Shown one piece after another: positions 42,139 to 53,075 of a DNA stretch of 64,000 bases. The notes under the pieces are model-generated. The model did not search any database. It was not told the DNA's origin and saw only the letters and a program-made list of their open reading frames with translations. The position numbers and the translations under genes were made by a program. This DNA comes from Chitinophaga sp. E66. GTDB lineage: Bacteria > Bacteroidota > Bacteroidia > Chitinophagales > Chitinophagaceae. How positions within the stretch are numbered: the stretch's first letter is position 1; the number at the start of each line of letters is the position of its first letter. The stretch spans positions 186,001-250,000 of the forward strand of contig CP079103.1 in NCBI GenBank assembly GCA_019285755.1, written 5' to 3'.

Positions 42139-42942
42139 ATGTTGTCAGAAAAAGAACTCAACAGATATAAACATCCCATCGCAGTGCCCGGCATGGGCGT
42201 GCAGATGCAGGAACAACTGAAGAAAGCGCGCATCCTCATCATCGGTGCGGGCGGTTTGGGCAGTCCGTAGCCCAATACCTCAGCGCCGCGGGCGCGGGCG
42301 TAATAGGTATCGCCGATTACGGGGTGATCTGGAGGAAGATCTCCATCGCCAGCCCCTCTTCAACATGCAGGACCTTCGCAAGCATAAAGCCAAAATGGCC
42401 GCCAGCCGCCTCTTTTCCCTGAATCCCTGGAACAAACATTACCCCTGCTCATCCAGGTCCGCCCGGATAATGCCCGGCAGGTAGTGCAGGGATTCGACCT
42501 GGTAGTGGACTGCTCCCAGAACTTCGCGACCCACCTGATCGTGAACGACGCCTGCATCCTCGAAAATAAACCCTTCGTAATGGGAGAGGTGCATAACTGG
42601 ACCGCCTGGTGGGGTGGGTTCAATATGCTTCCCGCCAGCGGCGCACCGGCCGCTTCCTACCGCTGCAATACCTTCCTGCTGGATGACTTCCGCAACTTCG
42701 ACGCCGGCGCCATGGGTGCTACGCATGGTGCTACGGCCCTCCTGATGGTCAACGAGATCATCAAGTACCAGGCGGGCGTGCCGGGACTTGCCGGAAAATT
42801 GCATACCTTCAATTACCTGCATCACCAGTTCGACGTGCGCGACCTTCATTCCGATGCGTCCAAAATACAGGGCGTGAAGGATCAGGGGCTGCTTTCGGCC
42901 GAAGATTACGGCCTGGAGATCGTGCCGGATGTGGAAGACTGA
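42139..42942 (+). CDS. ThiF/MoeB-type adenylyltransferase (E1-like)
   Basis: About 267 residues with frameshifts near 42268, 42330 and 42445. The enzyme adenylates the C-terminus of a small sulfur-carrier protein. Visible: ILIIGAGGLGSP (ATP loop), GIADYGVISEEDLHRQPLF with the conserved Arg, VVDCSQNFATHLIVNDACI, and a helix MGATHGATALLMVNEIIKY. The two CxxC zinc pairs of MoeB are not visible and there is no rhodanese domain, so the exact partner, molybdopterin or thiazole pathway, is open. No carrier-protein gene is adjacent. Confidence 0.75.
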
Positions 42943-42971
42943 CCCGTTTTCACCCAATATCCCGGTCCTGT

Positions 42972-43749
42972 ATGGTTTATTACATCCTCGCCGGTTATAT
43001 CGTACTTATCCTGCTGGCATTCATCATCCAGGACCGCTTCATCTGGAAGCCGGAGAAACTGCATCCTGATTTCACATTCAGATACGATCAGCCATTTGAA
43101 GAGCTCTTCTTTGACCCCGAGCCCGGCGTGCGCCTGAACGGCCTGCATTTCAAGGTGCCGGAGCCAAGGGGCTGCTCCTGTATTTTCATGGCAACACCCG
43201 CAGTATCAAGGGCTGGGGCAAATATGCCAGTGATTACACGAAGCATGGCTACGATGTGCTGATGGTAGACTACAGAGGCTTTGGGAAAAGTACGGGAAGC
43301 GCTCGGAGGGGCAGCTGCTGAAAGACGCACAGTTTGTCTACGAAGAGCAGTTGAAGAAATACCCGGAAAGCCATATACTCGTCTATGGGCGTAGCATGGG
43401 AAGCGGGTTTGCGGTGAAGCTGGCCTGCGATAACAAACCCAGGTACTGCATCCTGCATGCGCCATATTACAGTTTTACCCGCGTGGTGAAGCGATTTTTG
43501 CCTATTTTACCAGTCACCTGGGTGTTGCGGTATCATCTCCGCGCAGATCAATGGATCCGCAAGGTCAACTGCCACACCTACATCCTGCATGGTACGAAAG
43601 ACCGGCTGATCCCTATCCGCCACAGCGAGAGCCTCCGCGCCCTGAATCCCTCCCGGGTTACGCTGATCCGCATCCATGGCGGCGGACATAACAATCTGCC
43701 CTCTTTCCCGGAATATCATACTTTCATCCGCGACATCCTGCAGGAATAA
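42972..43749 (+). CDS. Membrane-anchored alpha/beta hydrolase, copy 1
   Basis: About 259 residues with frameshifts near 43165 and 43298. An N-terminal anchor (YYILAGYIVLILLAFIIQD) precedes a BEM46/ABHD13-like hydrolase: oxyanion text LYFHGNTRSIKGW, DYRGFGKSTG, nucleophile elbow YGRSMGSG with Ser, an Asp in HGTKDRLIP and the catalytic His in GGGHNNLP. The substrate is unknown. It is followed after 18 bases by a paralogue with the same layout. Confidence 0.83.
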
Positions 43750-43767
43750 TCCATTAAAAGTACCATC

Positions 43768-44583
43768 ATGCCGCAGCTGACCGTCGTCCGTAAATATCTG
43801 AAGAAGATCGCCCTGTGGGCGATCGGAGCATACCAGTGGCAGGGATCGTGTTGTATTTTCTGCAAGACAAGCTGTTGTTCCACCCCGAAGTACTACCCGC
43901 CAATTACCAGTATAAATTCGACATTCCTTTCCAGGAACTGCTGATCCCGGTTAACAAGAAAACAAAGCTAAGCGCGGTATTATTTAAAACAGAGAAGCCC
44001 AGGGGCATGGTGTTGTATTTTCACGGGAATTCGGCGAATATCAACCGGTACGCTAAATACATGCCCAACTTTACCCGGAACGGATATGAAGTGCTCATCA
44101 TGGATTACCGGGAATTTGGCAAAAGTACGGGCAGGTTAACGGAAGAAGCTTTGTATGAAGACGCGATGCTCATGTACAAGGTGGCCCGCACCCGCTTCGC
44201 GCCGCACCAGATCGTGATTTACGGAAGTCGCTCGGTACGGGGATCGCCACGGAACTGGCATCGGTGCGCGACTGCCGCCGCCTGATCCTGGAAACGCCCT
44301 ATTACAGCATCGGAGACGTGGCGGCTGAAGCTGCGCCGATCTATCCCTACAGCCTCATGCTCGATTTCAAACTGCCTACCTATCAATACTTCCCTAAAGT
44401 GGCGGCCCCGTGGTCATTTTCCACGGAACCGATGACGAAATGGTGCCTTACGCCTCGGGTAAGAAGCTCAAAGAGCTCTTCAAACCGGGCGATACCTTGT
44501 TTACCATTAAGGGAGGGAAGCACAATAACCTGGGCGACTACCCGTTTTTCCACCAAAAGCTCGATTCCATCCTGCAACTATGA
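43768..44583 (+). CDS. Membrane-anchored alpha/beta hydrolase, copy 2
   Basis: About 271 residues with frameshifts near 43835, 44232 and 44410. The same plan as copy 1: anchor, then DKLLFHPEVLPANYQYKF, LYFHGNSANINRY, DYREFGKSTGR, nucleophile elbow YGRSLGTG (restored), HGTDDEMVPY and GGKHNNLGDYP. The parallel motifs and adjacency point to tandem duplication. It converges on the LD-carboxypeptidase gene, with only 16 bases between stops. Confidence 0.82.
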
Positions 44584-44599
44584 CAGCGTGCCTGCAAGG

Positions 44600-45512
44600 C
44601 TAGCGCACCTCTGTCAGGCTGACGCCGCGGGGTGTTACCTTGAATTCGTGCGGGATACCCATTTTAAGGGCATAGTTTTCATCCTGGTGCCCGACGGGGA
44701 AGTCGTAGCACACGGGATAATCATACTCCGCCACCAGGTTCCGGATGATCTCGGACTCTGTCTGGCCGAAAGGGGTATCGGTTTCCCGGGCGTCAGAGAA
44801 AGAGCCTACCACGAGCCCGGCGAGGTTTTCCAGCCAGCCGGCGCGCTTGAGGTTGTACATCATGCGGTCTACGTTGTAGCGGTATTCGCCGATGTCTTCC
44901 AGGACGAGGACCTTCCCTTTGGTGTTGGGTTGGGACGGGGTGCCGGAAACGTTGGAAAGGAGGGTGAGGTTACCGCCAACGAGGGCGCCGGTGGCTTTGC
45001 CGGTCCGGTTCATCTCGTGCGGCGCTGCGGCGTATTTGCTTCGTTTGCCGGACAGGGCGTCTCTCAGGCTGGCCACGTAGGGATTTTCCCGGGTGGCAGC
45101 CGTGATGCCGCTGCACATAAGCGAGTGGATACTGGCGATTTTATATTGTTGCTGGAGATGGGTGTGCAGGACGGTAATGTCGCTATAGCCGCAGAGCCAT
45201 TTAGGGTGCTTGCGGAAGCGGGAGAAGTTGATCCGGTCGAGGATGCATACCATGCCGTAGCCGCCCCGGCCAAAGAGGATCGCCTTGATTTCAGGGTCGT
45301 CCATCATATCCTGCAGCTCTTCGAGCCGGAGCTCGTCCGGGGCGGAGAAATTATGGAAGCTGGTGCCTACGGTGATGCCGACATGAACCCGGTACCCCCA
45401 GGAGCGCAGCGTATCTGCCGCAAACTCGGCTGCCTGGAGCTCCATTTTGCTGCTGGGGCACATGATGCCTATAAGGTCGCCTTTTTTTCAGATATGGCGG
45501 AATTTTGATCAT
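44600..45512 (-). CDS. ldcA: LD-carboxypeptidase (peptidase S66)
   Basis: About 304 residues. It trims tetrapeptides of peptidoglycan during recycling. The start [21 protein letters not shown] requires six A instead of seven near 45483-45489; here the assembly has gained a base. Motifs: [10 protein letters not shown], the nucleophile Ser in [37 protein letters not shown] with the catalytic Glu, and the His in FPVGHQDEN, a complete Ser-Glu-His set. It is divergent from metG and shares the region between them. Confidence 0.88.
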
Positions 45513-45529
45513 TCGTCAGCGCTTTAGTT

Positions 45530-45537
45530 TACCTTTG
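45530..45537 (+). promoter_or_regulatory. Promoter box of metG
   Basis: TACCTTTG, 84 bases before the metG ATG; a TTTTG stands 22 bases upstream (45503-45507). The leader of about 80 bases has no obvious structure to the eye. Confidence 0.5.
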
Positions 45538-45621
45538 CAGATTAGTAATAAAATCACAAATAACCTGCTTCGGTTGACCAAAGTAAGTGTTATTTTCAAT
45601 TTTTTAACGGAGAATACGCCA

Positions 45622-47696
45622 ATGGAAAAATTTAACAGATACCTGGTGACGGCAGCTTTACCCTATGCCAACGGACCGGTGCACATCGGGCACCTGGCCG
45701 GCTGCTACCTGCCGTCAGATATATACGTGCGGTATCTCAGGGCCAGGAAAATGGATGTGAAATTCGTCTGCGGGACAGACGAGCATGGGGTGCCTATCAC
45801 TATCAAAGCCATGCAGGAAAACGTTAGCCCGCAAGACATCGTAGATAAATACTACGCCGTGATCCGCGACAGTTTCGCAGCGATGGGCATTTCTTTCGAT
45901 ATCTTCTCCCGTACCTCCCGCCAGATCCATCACGAAACGGCCGCGGCTTTCTTCAAGGAGATGTATGATAAAGGGCTGTTCGAAGAACGCGAGTCCGAAC
46001 AATATTTTGATGAGATCAAACAGGTATTCCTGGCAGACCGCTACATCATCGGCACTTGCCCAAAGTGCGGTAATGACCGCGCCTACGGCGACCAATGCGA
46101 GCGCTGCGGCAGCTCCCTCAGTCCCGACGAGCTCATCAACCCCCGCTCCGCCCTCAGCGACGCTGTGCCGGTGAAGCGCAAGACCAAACACTGGTACATG
46201 CCCTCCAGCAGTACGAGCCCTGGCTGAAGCAATGGATACTCGAAGACCATAAGGAATGGAAGAACAACGTGTTCGGCCAATGCAAGAGCTGGCTGGATAA
46301 CGGGCTCCAGAGCCGCGCCATGACCCGCGACAGCAACTGGGGCATCAAGGTGCCCCTGCCGGATGCAGAGGGGAAAGTACTATACGTATGGTTCGATGCG
46401 CCCATCGGCTACATCTCGGCCACCAAAGAACTGACGGAGAACTGGGCCGATTACTGGTGCAAGGAAGACACGCGCTTGGTACACTTCATCGGGAAAGACA
46501 ATATCGTGTTCCACTGCATCATCTTCCCGGCGATGCTCAAAGGCCACGGCGGCTTCATCGTTCCCGACAACGTACCGGCCAACGAGTTCCTCAATATCGA
46601 AGGTGAGAAGGTATCCACTTCCCGCAACTGGGCCGTGTGGGTGCATGACTATATCAAGGACTTCCCGGATCAGCAGGATATACTCCGCTATGTGCTGTGC
46701 TCCACTGCGCCCGAGACCAAAGACAACGACTTCACCTGGAAGGATTTCCAGGACCGCAATAACAACGAACTGGTGGCTAACCTGGGTAACTTCGTGAACC
46801 GTACGATGGTGCTCATGCACAAGCTATGTGGCGGGAAAGTTCCCCTATGCATGCGTCCGTGAAAGATGCGGCTGATGACGCCATCTTCGCCATGCTGCAG
46901 GATGCGAAGCTCAAGATCGCCGAGAACCTGGAGAATTTCCGCTTCCGCGATGCGCTGGCCGAGGTCATGAACGTAGCCCGTGAAGGCAACCGTTACCTCC
47001 AGGAAAAGCAACCCTGGATACTCGCCAAAACGCCTGAACTGCAGGCCGCGAACCAGGAGAAGATCGACAATTGCCTGCACGTTTGCCTGCAGCTGACGGC
47101 TAACCTCGCCATCTTCCTGAATCCCTTCCTGCCGTTTACCGCGCAGAAGATCTGCCATATGCTGAAGGTGGTAGACAGGATGCTGGACTGGGAAAATGCC
47201 GGCAGCATGAAACTCGTAAGCGTAGGTTATACCTTGCGCGCTCCCGAACTGCTGTTCAAGAAAGTTGAAGACGAGCAGGTAGCTGCACAGGTAGAGAAGC
47301 TGCACGCTGGCCTGAAAAGAACAGACGCGGCTCCCGCGGCCCCGCACCGGTTGCTGAAGCAAAGCCCGCCAAGGCAGAAATTCAATACGACGATTTCGCG
47401 AAGCTCGACCTGCGCGCCGGTACCATCACGCACGCGGAGAAGGTGCCCAAAGCGGATAAACTGCTGAAACTCACGGTAGATCTCGGCAGCGAGCAGCGCA
47501 CAGTGGTATCCGGTATCGCGGAGCATTTCGCTCCTGAAGCCATTATTGGCAGGCAGGTAACGCTGGTCGCCAACCTGGCGCCCGCAAAATGCGCGGCATC
47601 GAAAGCCAGGGTATGATCCTCATGGCAGAAGATAACGGCAAGCTCGTGTTCGTAAACCCCGATGCCCCCGTGGCTCCCGGTAGCGGCATCAGCTGA
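45622..47696 (+). CDS. metG: Methionyl-tRNA synthetase
   Basis: About 691 residues. Catalytic domain with HIGH motif ([15 protein letters not shown]), zinc-finger region [18 protein letters not shown], and KMSKS equivalent [10 protein letters not shown], in which the motif reads KVSTS. Anticodon-binding text follows ([10 protein letters not shown]), then a linker rich in Ala/Pro and a C-terminal Trbp111-type tRNA-binding domain ([42 protein letters not shown]). Frameshifts near 46200, 46845, 47335 and 47585 must be artefacts because the enzyme is essential. Confidence 0.95.
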
Positions 47697-47713
47697 TCCT
47701 CAAAAATAATGTT

Positions 47714-47743
47714 AAAAGGCCGGCCGTACAGCCGGCCTTTTTC
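47714..47743 (+). terminator. Terminator after metG
   Basis: AAAAGGCCGGC and GCCGGCCTTTTT around CGTACA. Confidence 0.9.
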
Positions 47744-47803
47744 TATGCACGCAAGTTTTCAACCGTAAAAAATGCTAAATTCATTGCTCTAAAGCTGGAA
47801 ATT

Positions 47804-50201
47804 ATGCAAAGAAGGATCAACAAAGTAGCCGTGCTGGGCTCAGGTGTGATGGGATCAAGGATCGCGTGCCACTTCGCCGGTGTAGGCGTGAAGGTTTTGC
47901 TGCTCGATATCGTACCGAAAGAACCCAACGACAAGGAAAAAGCTAAAGGCCAGACACCGGAAAGCCCCGCTGTCCGCAACCGCATCGTTAACGATGCCCT
48001 GCAGGCCGCCGTTAAATCCAACCCTTCCCCGCTTTATACAAAAGAAGCCGCAAAACATATCACTACCGGCAACTTCGATGACGATATGAAATCCATCGCC
48101 GGTTGCGACTGGATCATCGAAGTGGTAGTGGAGAATCTCGATATTAAGAAGAAAGTGTTCGAGCAGGTGGAGAAGTACCGCACTCCCGGAACACTGATCA
48201 CTTCAATACTTCCGGCATACCCATCCACCTCATGGCGGAAGGGCGCAGTGCCGATTTCCAAAAGCATTTCTGCGGTACGCACTTCTTCAATCCACCCCGT
48301 TACCTCCGCCTCCTGGAGATCATTCCCACCCCGCATACCGATCCGGCGGTGACGGACTTCCTCATGCATTACGGTGACCTCTACCTGGGCAAGACCACCG
48401 TGCTGTGTAAAGACACGCCGGCGTTCATCGCCAATCGCGTGGGTGTTTATTCCATCATGGCCATCTTCCATATTATGCAGGAAATGGGGCTGGGTATCGA
48501 TGAGGTCGATGCGTTGACCGGTCCCATCATCGGCCGCCCGAAATCCGCCACTTTCCGCACGGCGGACGTGGTAGGGATAGATACGCTGGTGAAAGTAGCC
48601 AAAGGCGTGGCAGATAATGCTCCGAACGATGAAGCACGGGCCATCATGGAAATCCCGCCGTTCCTGCAGAAAGTAGTGGAGAACAACTGGCTGGGCGATA
48701 AGACCGGTCAGGGTTTTTATAAGAAAACGAAAGGAGAAGGCGGTAAGGAAATACTGACGCTGAATCTCCAGACCATGGAATACGGTCCGAAGCAGCGTGC
48801 GAAGTTCGCATCCATCGATGCGGCAAAGCCGGTGGAAGACCTCAAGCAACGCATCAAGATGCTGGCCAACTCCGGCGATAAAGCCGGTGAGTTCTACAAG
48901 AACTTTCATGCCTACCTGTTCTCTTACATTTCTCACCGCATCCCCGAGATCGCCGACGATCTCTATAAAGTGGACGACGCCATGAAGGCGGGCTTCGGAT
49001 GGGAGATCGGCGCATTCGAAACCTGGGATGTGCTTGGCCTGGAGAACGGAATCAAAACGATCAAAGACAAAGGGCTCACAGTGGCTTCCTGGGTGGAAGA
49101 GATGCTGGCGTCCGGCGCGAAGAGCTTTTATAAAATCGAAGACGGGAAGAAGTTCTACTACGACCAGGCTTCGAAGTCTTATAAACCGGTTCCCGGTGCG
49201 GATGCGTTCATCATCCTCGAGAACCTTTCCAATAACATCGTCTGGAAAAACAGTGCATGCAACCTGTATGATCTGGGAGACGGTATCCTGTCGCTCGAGT
49301 GGAAAACCAAGATGAATACCATCGGTGGTGAAGTGCTGGAAGGCGTTCATAAGGCGGTAGACCGTGCGGAAAAGGATTTCCGGGGACTTGTACTTGCCAA
49401 CGATGCCGCGAATTTCTCCGCCGGAGCCAACGTAGGCATGATCTTCATGTTCGCCGCCGAGCAGGAATACGATGAGCTGGATATGGCCGTTCGACTCTTC
49501 CAGCGCAGCACCATGCGGCTGCGGTATTCGTCGATCCCGGTGGTGGTAGCCCCCATGGGCTGACGCTGGGCGGCGGTTGCGAGATGAGCCTTCATGCAGA
49601 CGCGGTGCAGGCCGGGGCCGAGACGTATATTGGCCTCGTGGAGCTGGGCGTGGGATTGATCCCCGGAGGCGGCGGCACCAAAGAGTTCGCGCTGCGGGCG
49701 TCCGACGAATACAAAGAAGGCCAGATCGAGAACCCCATCCTGCAAGACCGTTTCCTTACCATCGCGCAGGCCAAGGTGGCTACTTCGGCAGCGGAAGCAT
49801 TCGACCTGGGGATTCTTCGTCACGGTACGGACGCGGTCAGCCTTAATCATAGCCGTATCATCGCGGATGCTAAACAGAAAGCGTTGGAACTGGCGGATGC
49901 GGGCTATGTTCGTCCTATCGAGCGGACGGATATCCGCGTGCTGGGGCGCGGGGCGCTGGGGGCAATGCTTACCGGCATCAATGCCATGCAATTTGCCAAC
50001 TACATTTCGGAGCACGACGGCAAGATAGCCGGGAAGCTGGCGTACGTTATGTGCGGCGGCGACTTGTCCGAGCCGGCGCTCGTTAGCGAGCAGTACCTGC
50101 TAGACCTGGAAAGGGAGGCTTTCCTGAGCCTTTGCGGAGAGCGGAAGACCCTTGAAAGGTTACAGAGCGTACTGAAGACAGGTAAGCCTATACGTAACTG
50201 A
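47804..50201 (+). CDS. fadN: 3-hydroxyacyl-CoA dehydrogenase/enoyl-CoA hydratase, FadN type
   Basis: About 799 residues. The order is dehydrogenase first (NAD loop VLGSGVMGSRIACHFAG; GTHFFNPPRYLRLLEI; LCKDTPAFIANRVG) and crotonase fold last (ANDAANFSAGANVGM, APHGLTLGGGCEMSLHADA, LVELGVGLIPGGGGTKEF), opposite to E. coli FadB but like Bacillus FadN. It would carry out the two middle steps of beta-oxidation. Both catalytic regions look intact. Bases are missing near 48205 and 49556. It is separated from the thiolase at the window start by about 47 kb. Confidence 0.9.
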
Positions 50202-50247
50202 TTTTATATTTTCGCCATTCAAATCTGTCAACTTGGAAAACACTCAC

Positions 50248-51126
50248 ATGCTATCCCTACGCCAACTCTCCAAGCGCTATGGCCCTGTTCAGGCGTTGAA
50301 AGAAGTTTCTTTCGACGTGCCGGCAGGCAGCGTCTTCGGTGTGTTGGGCCCTAACGGCAGCGGAAAAACAACGCTGCTGGGGATTGTGATGGACGTGCTC
50401 AAGGCCGATGCCGGCACTTACGCCTGGTTCGGTCAGCCGCCGCATCATTCCCTTCGCCGCCGGATCGGCGCATTACTGGAGACCCCTAACTTTTACCATT
50501 ATTATTCCGCGGTCCGCAACCTGGAGATCGCCGCCGCAATCAAGCAGCGGGGGCACGATGATATTGAGCGCGTGCTGAAGATCTGCGGGCTCTGGGAAAG
50601 GAAAGATTCTAAGTTCAGTACATTTTCACTCGGCATGAAGCAACGCCTCGCCATCGCCAGTGCGCTGCTGGGCAAGCCGGAAGTCTTGCTGCTGGATGAG
50701 CCTACCAACGGCCTCGATCCTGCCGGTATCGCCGAGATCCGTGAGCTGATCAGGGATCTCGGGCGGCAGGGTACAACGGTCATCATGGCCAGCCACCTTC
50801 TCGATGAAGTGGAGAAAGTCTGCACGCATGTCGCCATTCTGAAGAAAGGCGTGTTATTAACGTCCGGACATGTAGACGAGATCCTATCAAGCGAAGACAT
50901 GATCGAAGTGGGCGCTGCAGACAGTGCTAAGCTGGAGCAGGCCCTGAATGCCATGCCCGGCATACGTTCGCTCCGCAAACATAATGGCGGTTTTCAGCTT
51001 GTGTTCGAGAACGGGCAGACCGCCGAAAGCGTTAACCGTTATTGTTTCGAACAAGGCGTTGCGCTTAACTACCTCGCCCTGCGCAAAAAGAGCCTCGAAG
51101 CACGTTTTATTGAACTGACGAATTAA
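50248..51126 (+). CDS. ABC transporter ATP-binding protein
   Basis: 292 residues from ATG 50248 (MLSLRQLSKRYG), intact; a TTG at 50233 is the alternative start. Walker A GPNGSGKTT, Q-loop region LLETPNFYHYYSA, signature SLGMKQR (first residue S), Walker B VLLLDEPTNGLDP and H-loop ASHLLDEVEKV. The C-terminal 70 residues match the accessory domain of the ABC-2 (drug/lipid or bacteriocin-immunity) subfamily. The membrane partner follows after nine bases. Confidence 0.92.
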   Translation: MLSLRQLSKRYGPVQALKEVSFDVPAGSVFGVLGPNGSGKTTLLGIVMDVLKADAGTYAWFGQPPHHSLRRRIGALLETPNFYHYYSAVRNLEIAAAIKQRGHDDIERVLKICGLWERKDSKFSTFSLGMKQRLAIASALLGKPEVLLLDEPTNGLDPAGIAEIRELIRDLGRQGTTVIMASHLLDEVEKVCTHVAILKKGVLLTSGHVDEILSSEDMIEVGAADSAKLEQALNAMPGIRSLRKHNGGFQLVFENGQTAESVNRYCFEQGVALNYLALRKKSLEARFIELTN

Positions 51127-51135
51127 TCCTTTGCC

Positions 51136-51912
51136 ATGACCGAACTTCTCAAAATAGAATGGCTGAAAGTGAAAGCCTACCGTACTTTCTGGCTGCTTTC
51201 AGGACTTTTTCTCATAATCGTACCCCTGATCTTATGGACCTGGGAACTGATCCTGAAGAACAACAGCCAGATCGCGGCTTTCCTGGGTACGTTCAGTTTC
51301 CTAAAGCCTGGGAAACCACCGCCTGGATCGGCAGCATGATGTACCCGATCATGGGCATCCTGCTGATCATTTCCTGACTAACGAAAACAACTTCCGTACT
51401 AGCCGCCAAAACATCATTGACGGTTGGAGCCGCGGGCAATACGTGACAGCCAAATTCGGCGTGATGATCACCATGGCAATTTTTATGACGTTGGTGATCG
51501 CCGTATGCGCATTGTTTTTCGGGCTCAGGTCTGGTCAGGGCAGCCCCTCAGAAGGTACCGGCATGTTGTTTTATGCCTTCATCCAGGCGCTGGATTACCT
51601 GGCGCTGGCCTTTTTCCTGGGGATATTTCTTAAGCGCGCAGGCGTGGCTATCGCATTGTATGTGATGTATGCTTATGTTTTCGAGTTTTTATCAGCCGGC
51701 TGATTGACTTTAAAGTTAAAGCGCATTTAGGAGCCCTTTTCCCGCTGGAATGCACTGACAGGATGATCCCTGGAGAGGTGAAGCTGGTAAATGAACTGGC
51801 ATCGCAGGGAGTGAAGCCGTTTGAGAAATCGACTTTGCTGATGATCGCCCTGGGATATATCTTTCTTTTCAGCTTCCTGGCTTATCGCAGGATCATGCGT
51901 TCGGATCTTTAA
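51136..51912 (+). CDS. ABC-2 type permease
   Basis: About 258 residues with frameshifts near 51300, 51372 and 51690. Six hydrophobic spans can be traced: FWLLSGLFLIIVPLILWTW, GSMMYPIMGILLIIF, FGVMITMAIFMTLVIAVCALFF, FYAFIQALDYLALAFFLGIFL, GVAIALYVMYAYVFEF and LLMIALGYIFLFSFLAY. The motif NENNFRTSRQNIIDG between spans 2 and 3 is typical of this permease group in Bacteroidota. With the ATPase upstream it forms a two-gene exporter of unknown substrate. Confidence 0.85.
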
Positions 51913-51961
51913 AATCACCGTTAAAAAACGAACAACAGCAGGATTTGTGCGCCGGTGCATG

Positions 51962-51969
51962 TACATTTG
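51962..51969 (+). promoter_or_regulatory. Probable -7 box of surE
   Basis: TACATTTG, 17 bases before the GTG start at 51987. A TTTG 14 bases upstream is closer than normal, so the promoter is uncertain. Confidence 0.4.
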
Positions 51970-51986
51970 TTGATAAAAGTAACAAG

Positions 51987-52760
51987 GTGAAGCAGGAAAA
52001 ATTGATACTGGTGACAAACGACGATGGGATTACAGCCCCGGGCATCCGCAACCTGATAGAGGCAGTAAGGCCCCTTGGTCAGGTAGTGGTAGTGGCGCCT
52101 GATAGTCCCCAATCCGGCAAAGGCCACGCAATCACACTGGGGTTTCCCCTCCGGCTCAACCAGGTAGATATCTTCGAAGGTATTGAGGCATGGCAGTGCT
52201 CCGGTACTCCGGTCGATTGTGTGAAGCTGGCCCGCGATAAGATCCTGCACCGTGCCCCTGATGTTTGCGTAAGCGGCATCAACCACGGCGCCAATCATTC
52301 CATCAACATCATTTACTCCGGCACCATGTCTGCAGCTATGGAAGCAGCGATCGAAGGGATTCCTTCGGTTGGGTTCTCTTATCTGAACTACGCTTATGAT
52401 GCCGATTTGTCTATTCCAAAGAAAGTAGCCAACGAAGTAACGCGGCGCATGCTGGAAACCCCGCTGCCGCCTCACACACTGTTCAACGTCAATATCCCGG
52501 ACGTTGCGGAAAAAGATTACAAAGGCATCCGTATCAGCAGGCAAGCCAATGCCAAATGGCAGGAAGAGTTCGACGAGCGGAGTGACCCTCACGGCAAAAA
52601 ATACTACTGGCTCACCGGCGCTTTCAAGAACCAGGACAGCGGAGACGACACCGATGTATGGGCCCTGGAAAACGGGTACACTTCCCTCGTGCCGGTGCAG
52701 TTCGACCTTACCAACTATCGCCTGAAACAACAACTGGAAGCCGAATGGGACTTCCGATAA
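51987..52760 (+). CDS. surE: 5'/3'-nucleotidase SurE
   Basis: 257 residues, intact, from GTG 51987 (VKQEKLILVTNDDG). Metal-binding NDDG near residue 10, SGKGHAITLG, SGTPVDCVKLA and SGINHGANHSINIIYSGTMSAAMEA are the family core. It dephosphorylates nucleoside monophosphates in stationary-phase survival. An upstream TTG would add 14 residues without family resemblance, and the promoter box lies after it. The next small gene starts five bases later. Confidence 0.93.
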   Translation: MKQEKLILVTNDDGITAPGIRNLIEAVRPLGQVVVVAPDSPQSGKGHAITLGFPLRLNQVDIFEGIEAWQCSGTPVDCVKLARDKILHRAPDVCVSGINHGANHSINIIYSGTMSAAMEAAIEGIPSVGFSYLNYAYDADLSIPKKVANEVTRRMLETPLPPHTLFNVNIPDVAEKDYKGIRISRQANAKWQEEFDERSDPHGKKYYWLTGAFKNQDSGDDTDVWALENGYTSLVPVQFDLTNYRLKQQLEAEWDFR

Positions 52761-52764
52761 TCCT

Positions 52765-53066
52765 ATGAACATGTTGAAAAAGACAAACTATCGCTAGGTA
52801 TACTGCTTGGCCTTCTGACGCCGGTAGTCGCCTTCCTGTTATACTACCTGGCGGTATTTTACCCTAAGGGGCAGGCGCTGGGCGATTTGCTCGGCCTGCT
52901 GAAGAACAACCGTTACCTTATCCCTAAGATCATCAGCATTTGCCTGCTGGCAAACGGAATCGTGTTCTACCTGTACACCCGCAAACGCCGCGACCTTACG
53001 GCCCGGGGCATTTTCCTGATCACATTGTTATACGCAATCGTTATCTTGCTGCTTAAAATCATCTAA
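52765..53066 (+). CDS. Small membrane protein, unknown
   Basis: About 100 residues, split by one lost base near 52785. The corrected start is MNMLKKTKLSLGILLGLL; three spans are visible (ILLGLLTPVVAFLLYYLAVFY, LIPKIISICLLANGIVFYLYT, GIFLITLLYAIVILLLKII), with a basic loop TRKRRDLTARG. Homologous small genes often lie between surE and lpxB in this group, but the role is unknown. The gene is packed tightly between surE (four bases) and lpxB (nine bases), implying one operon. Confidence 0.7.
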
Positions 53067-53075
53067 GAACGGGGC

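Noticed and set aside
44264..45508. 414-residue open frame on the plus strand
   Set aside because: It joins the end of the second hydrolase to the antisense of ldcA after a frameshift; not one protein.
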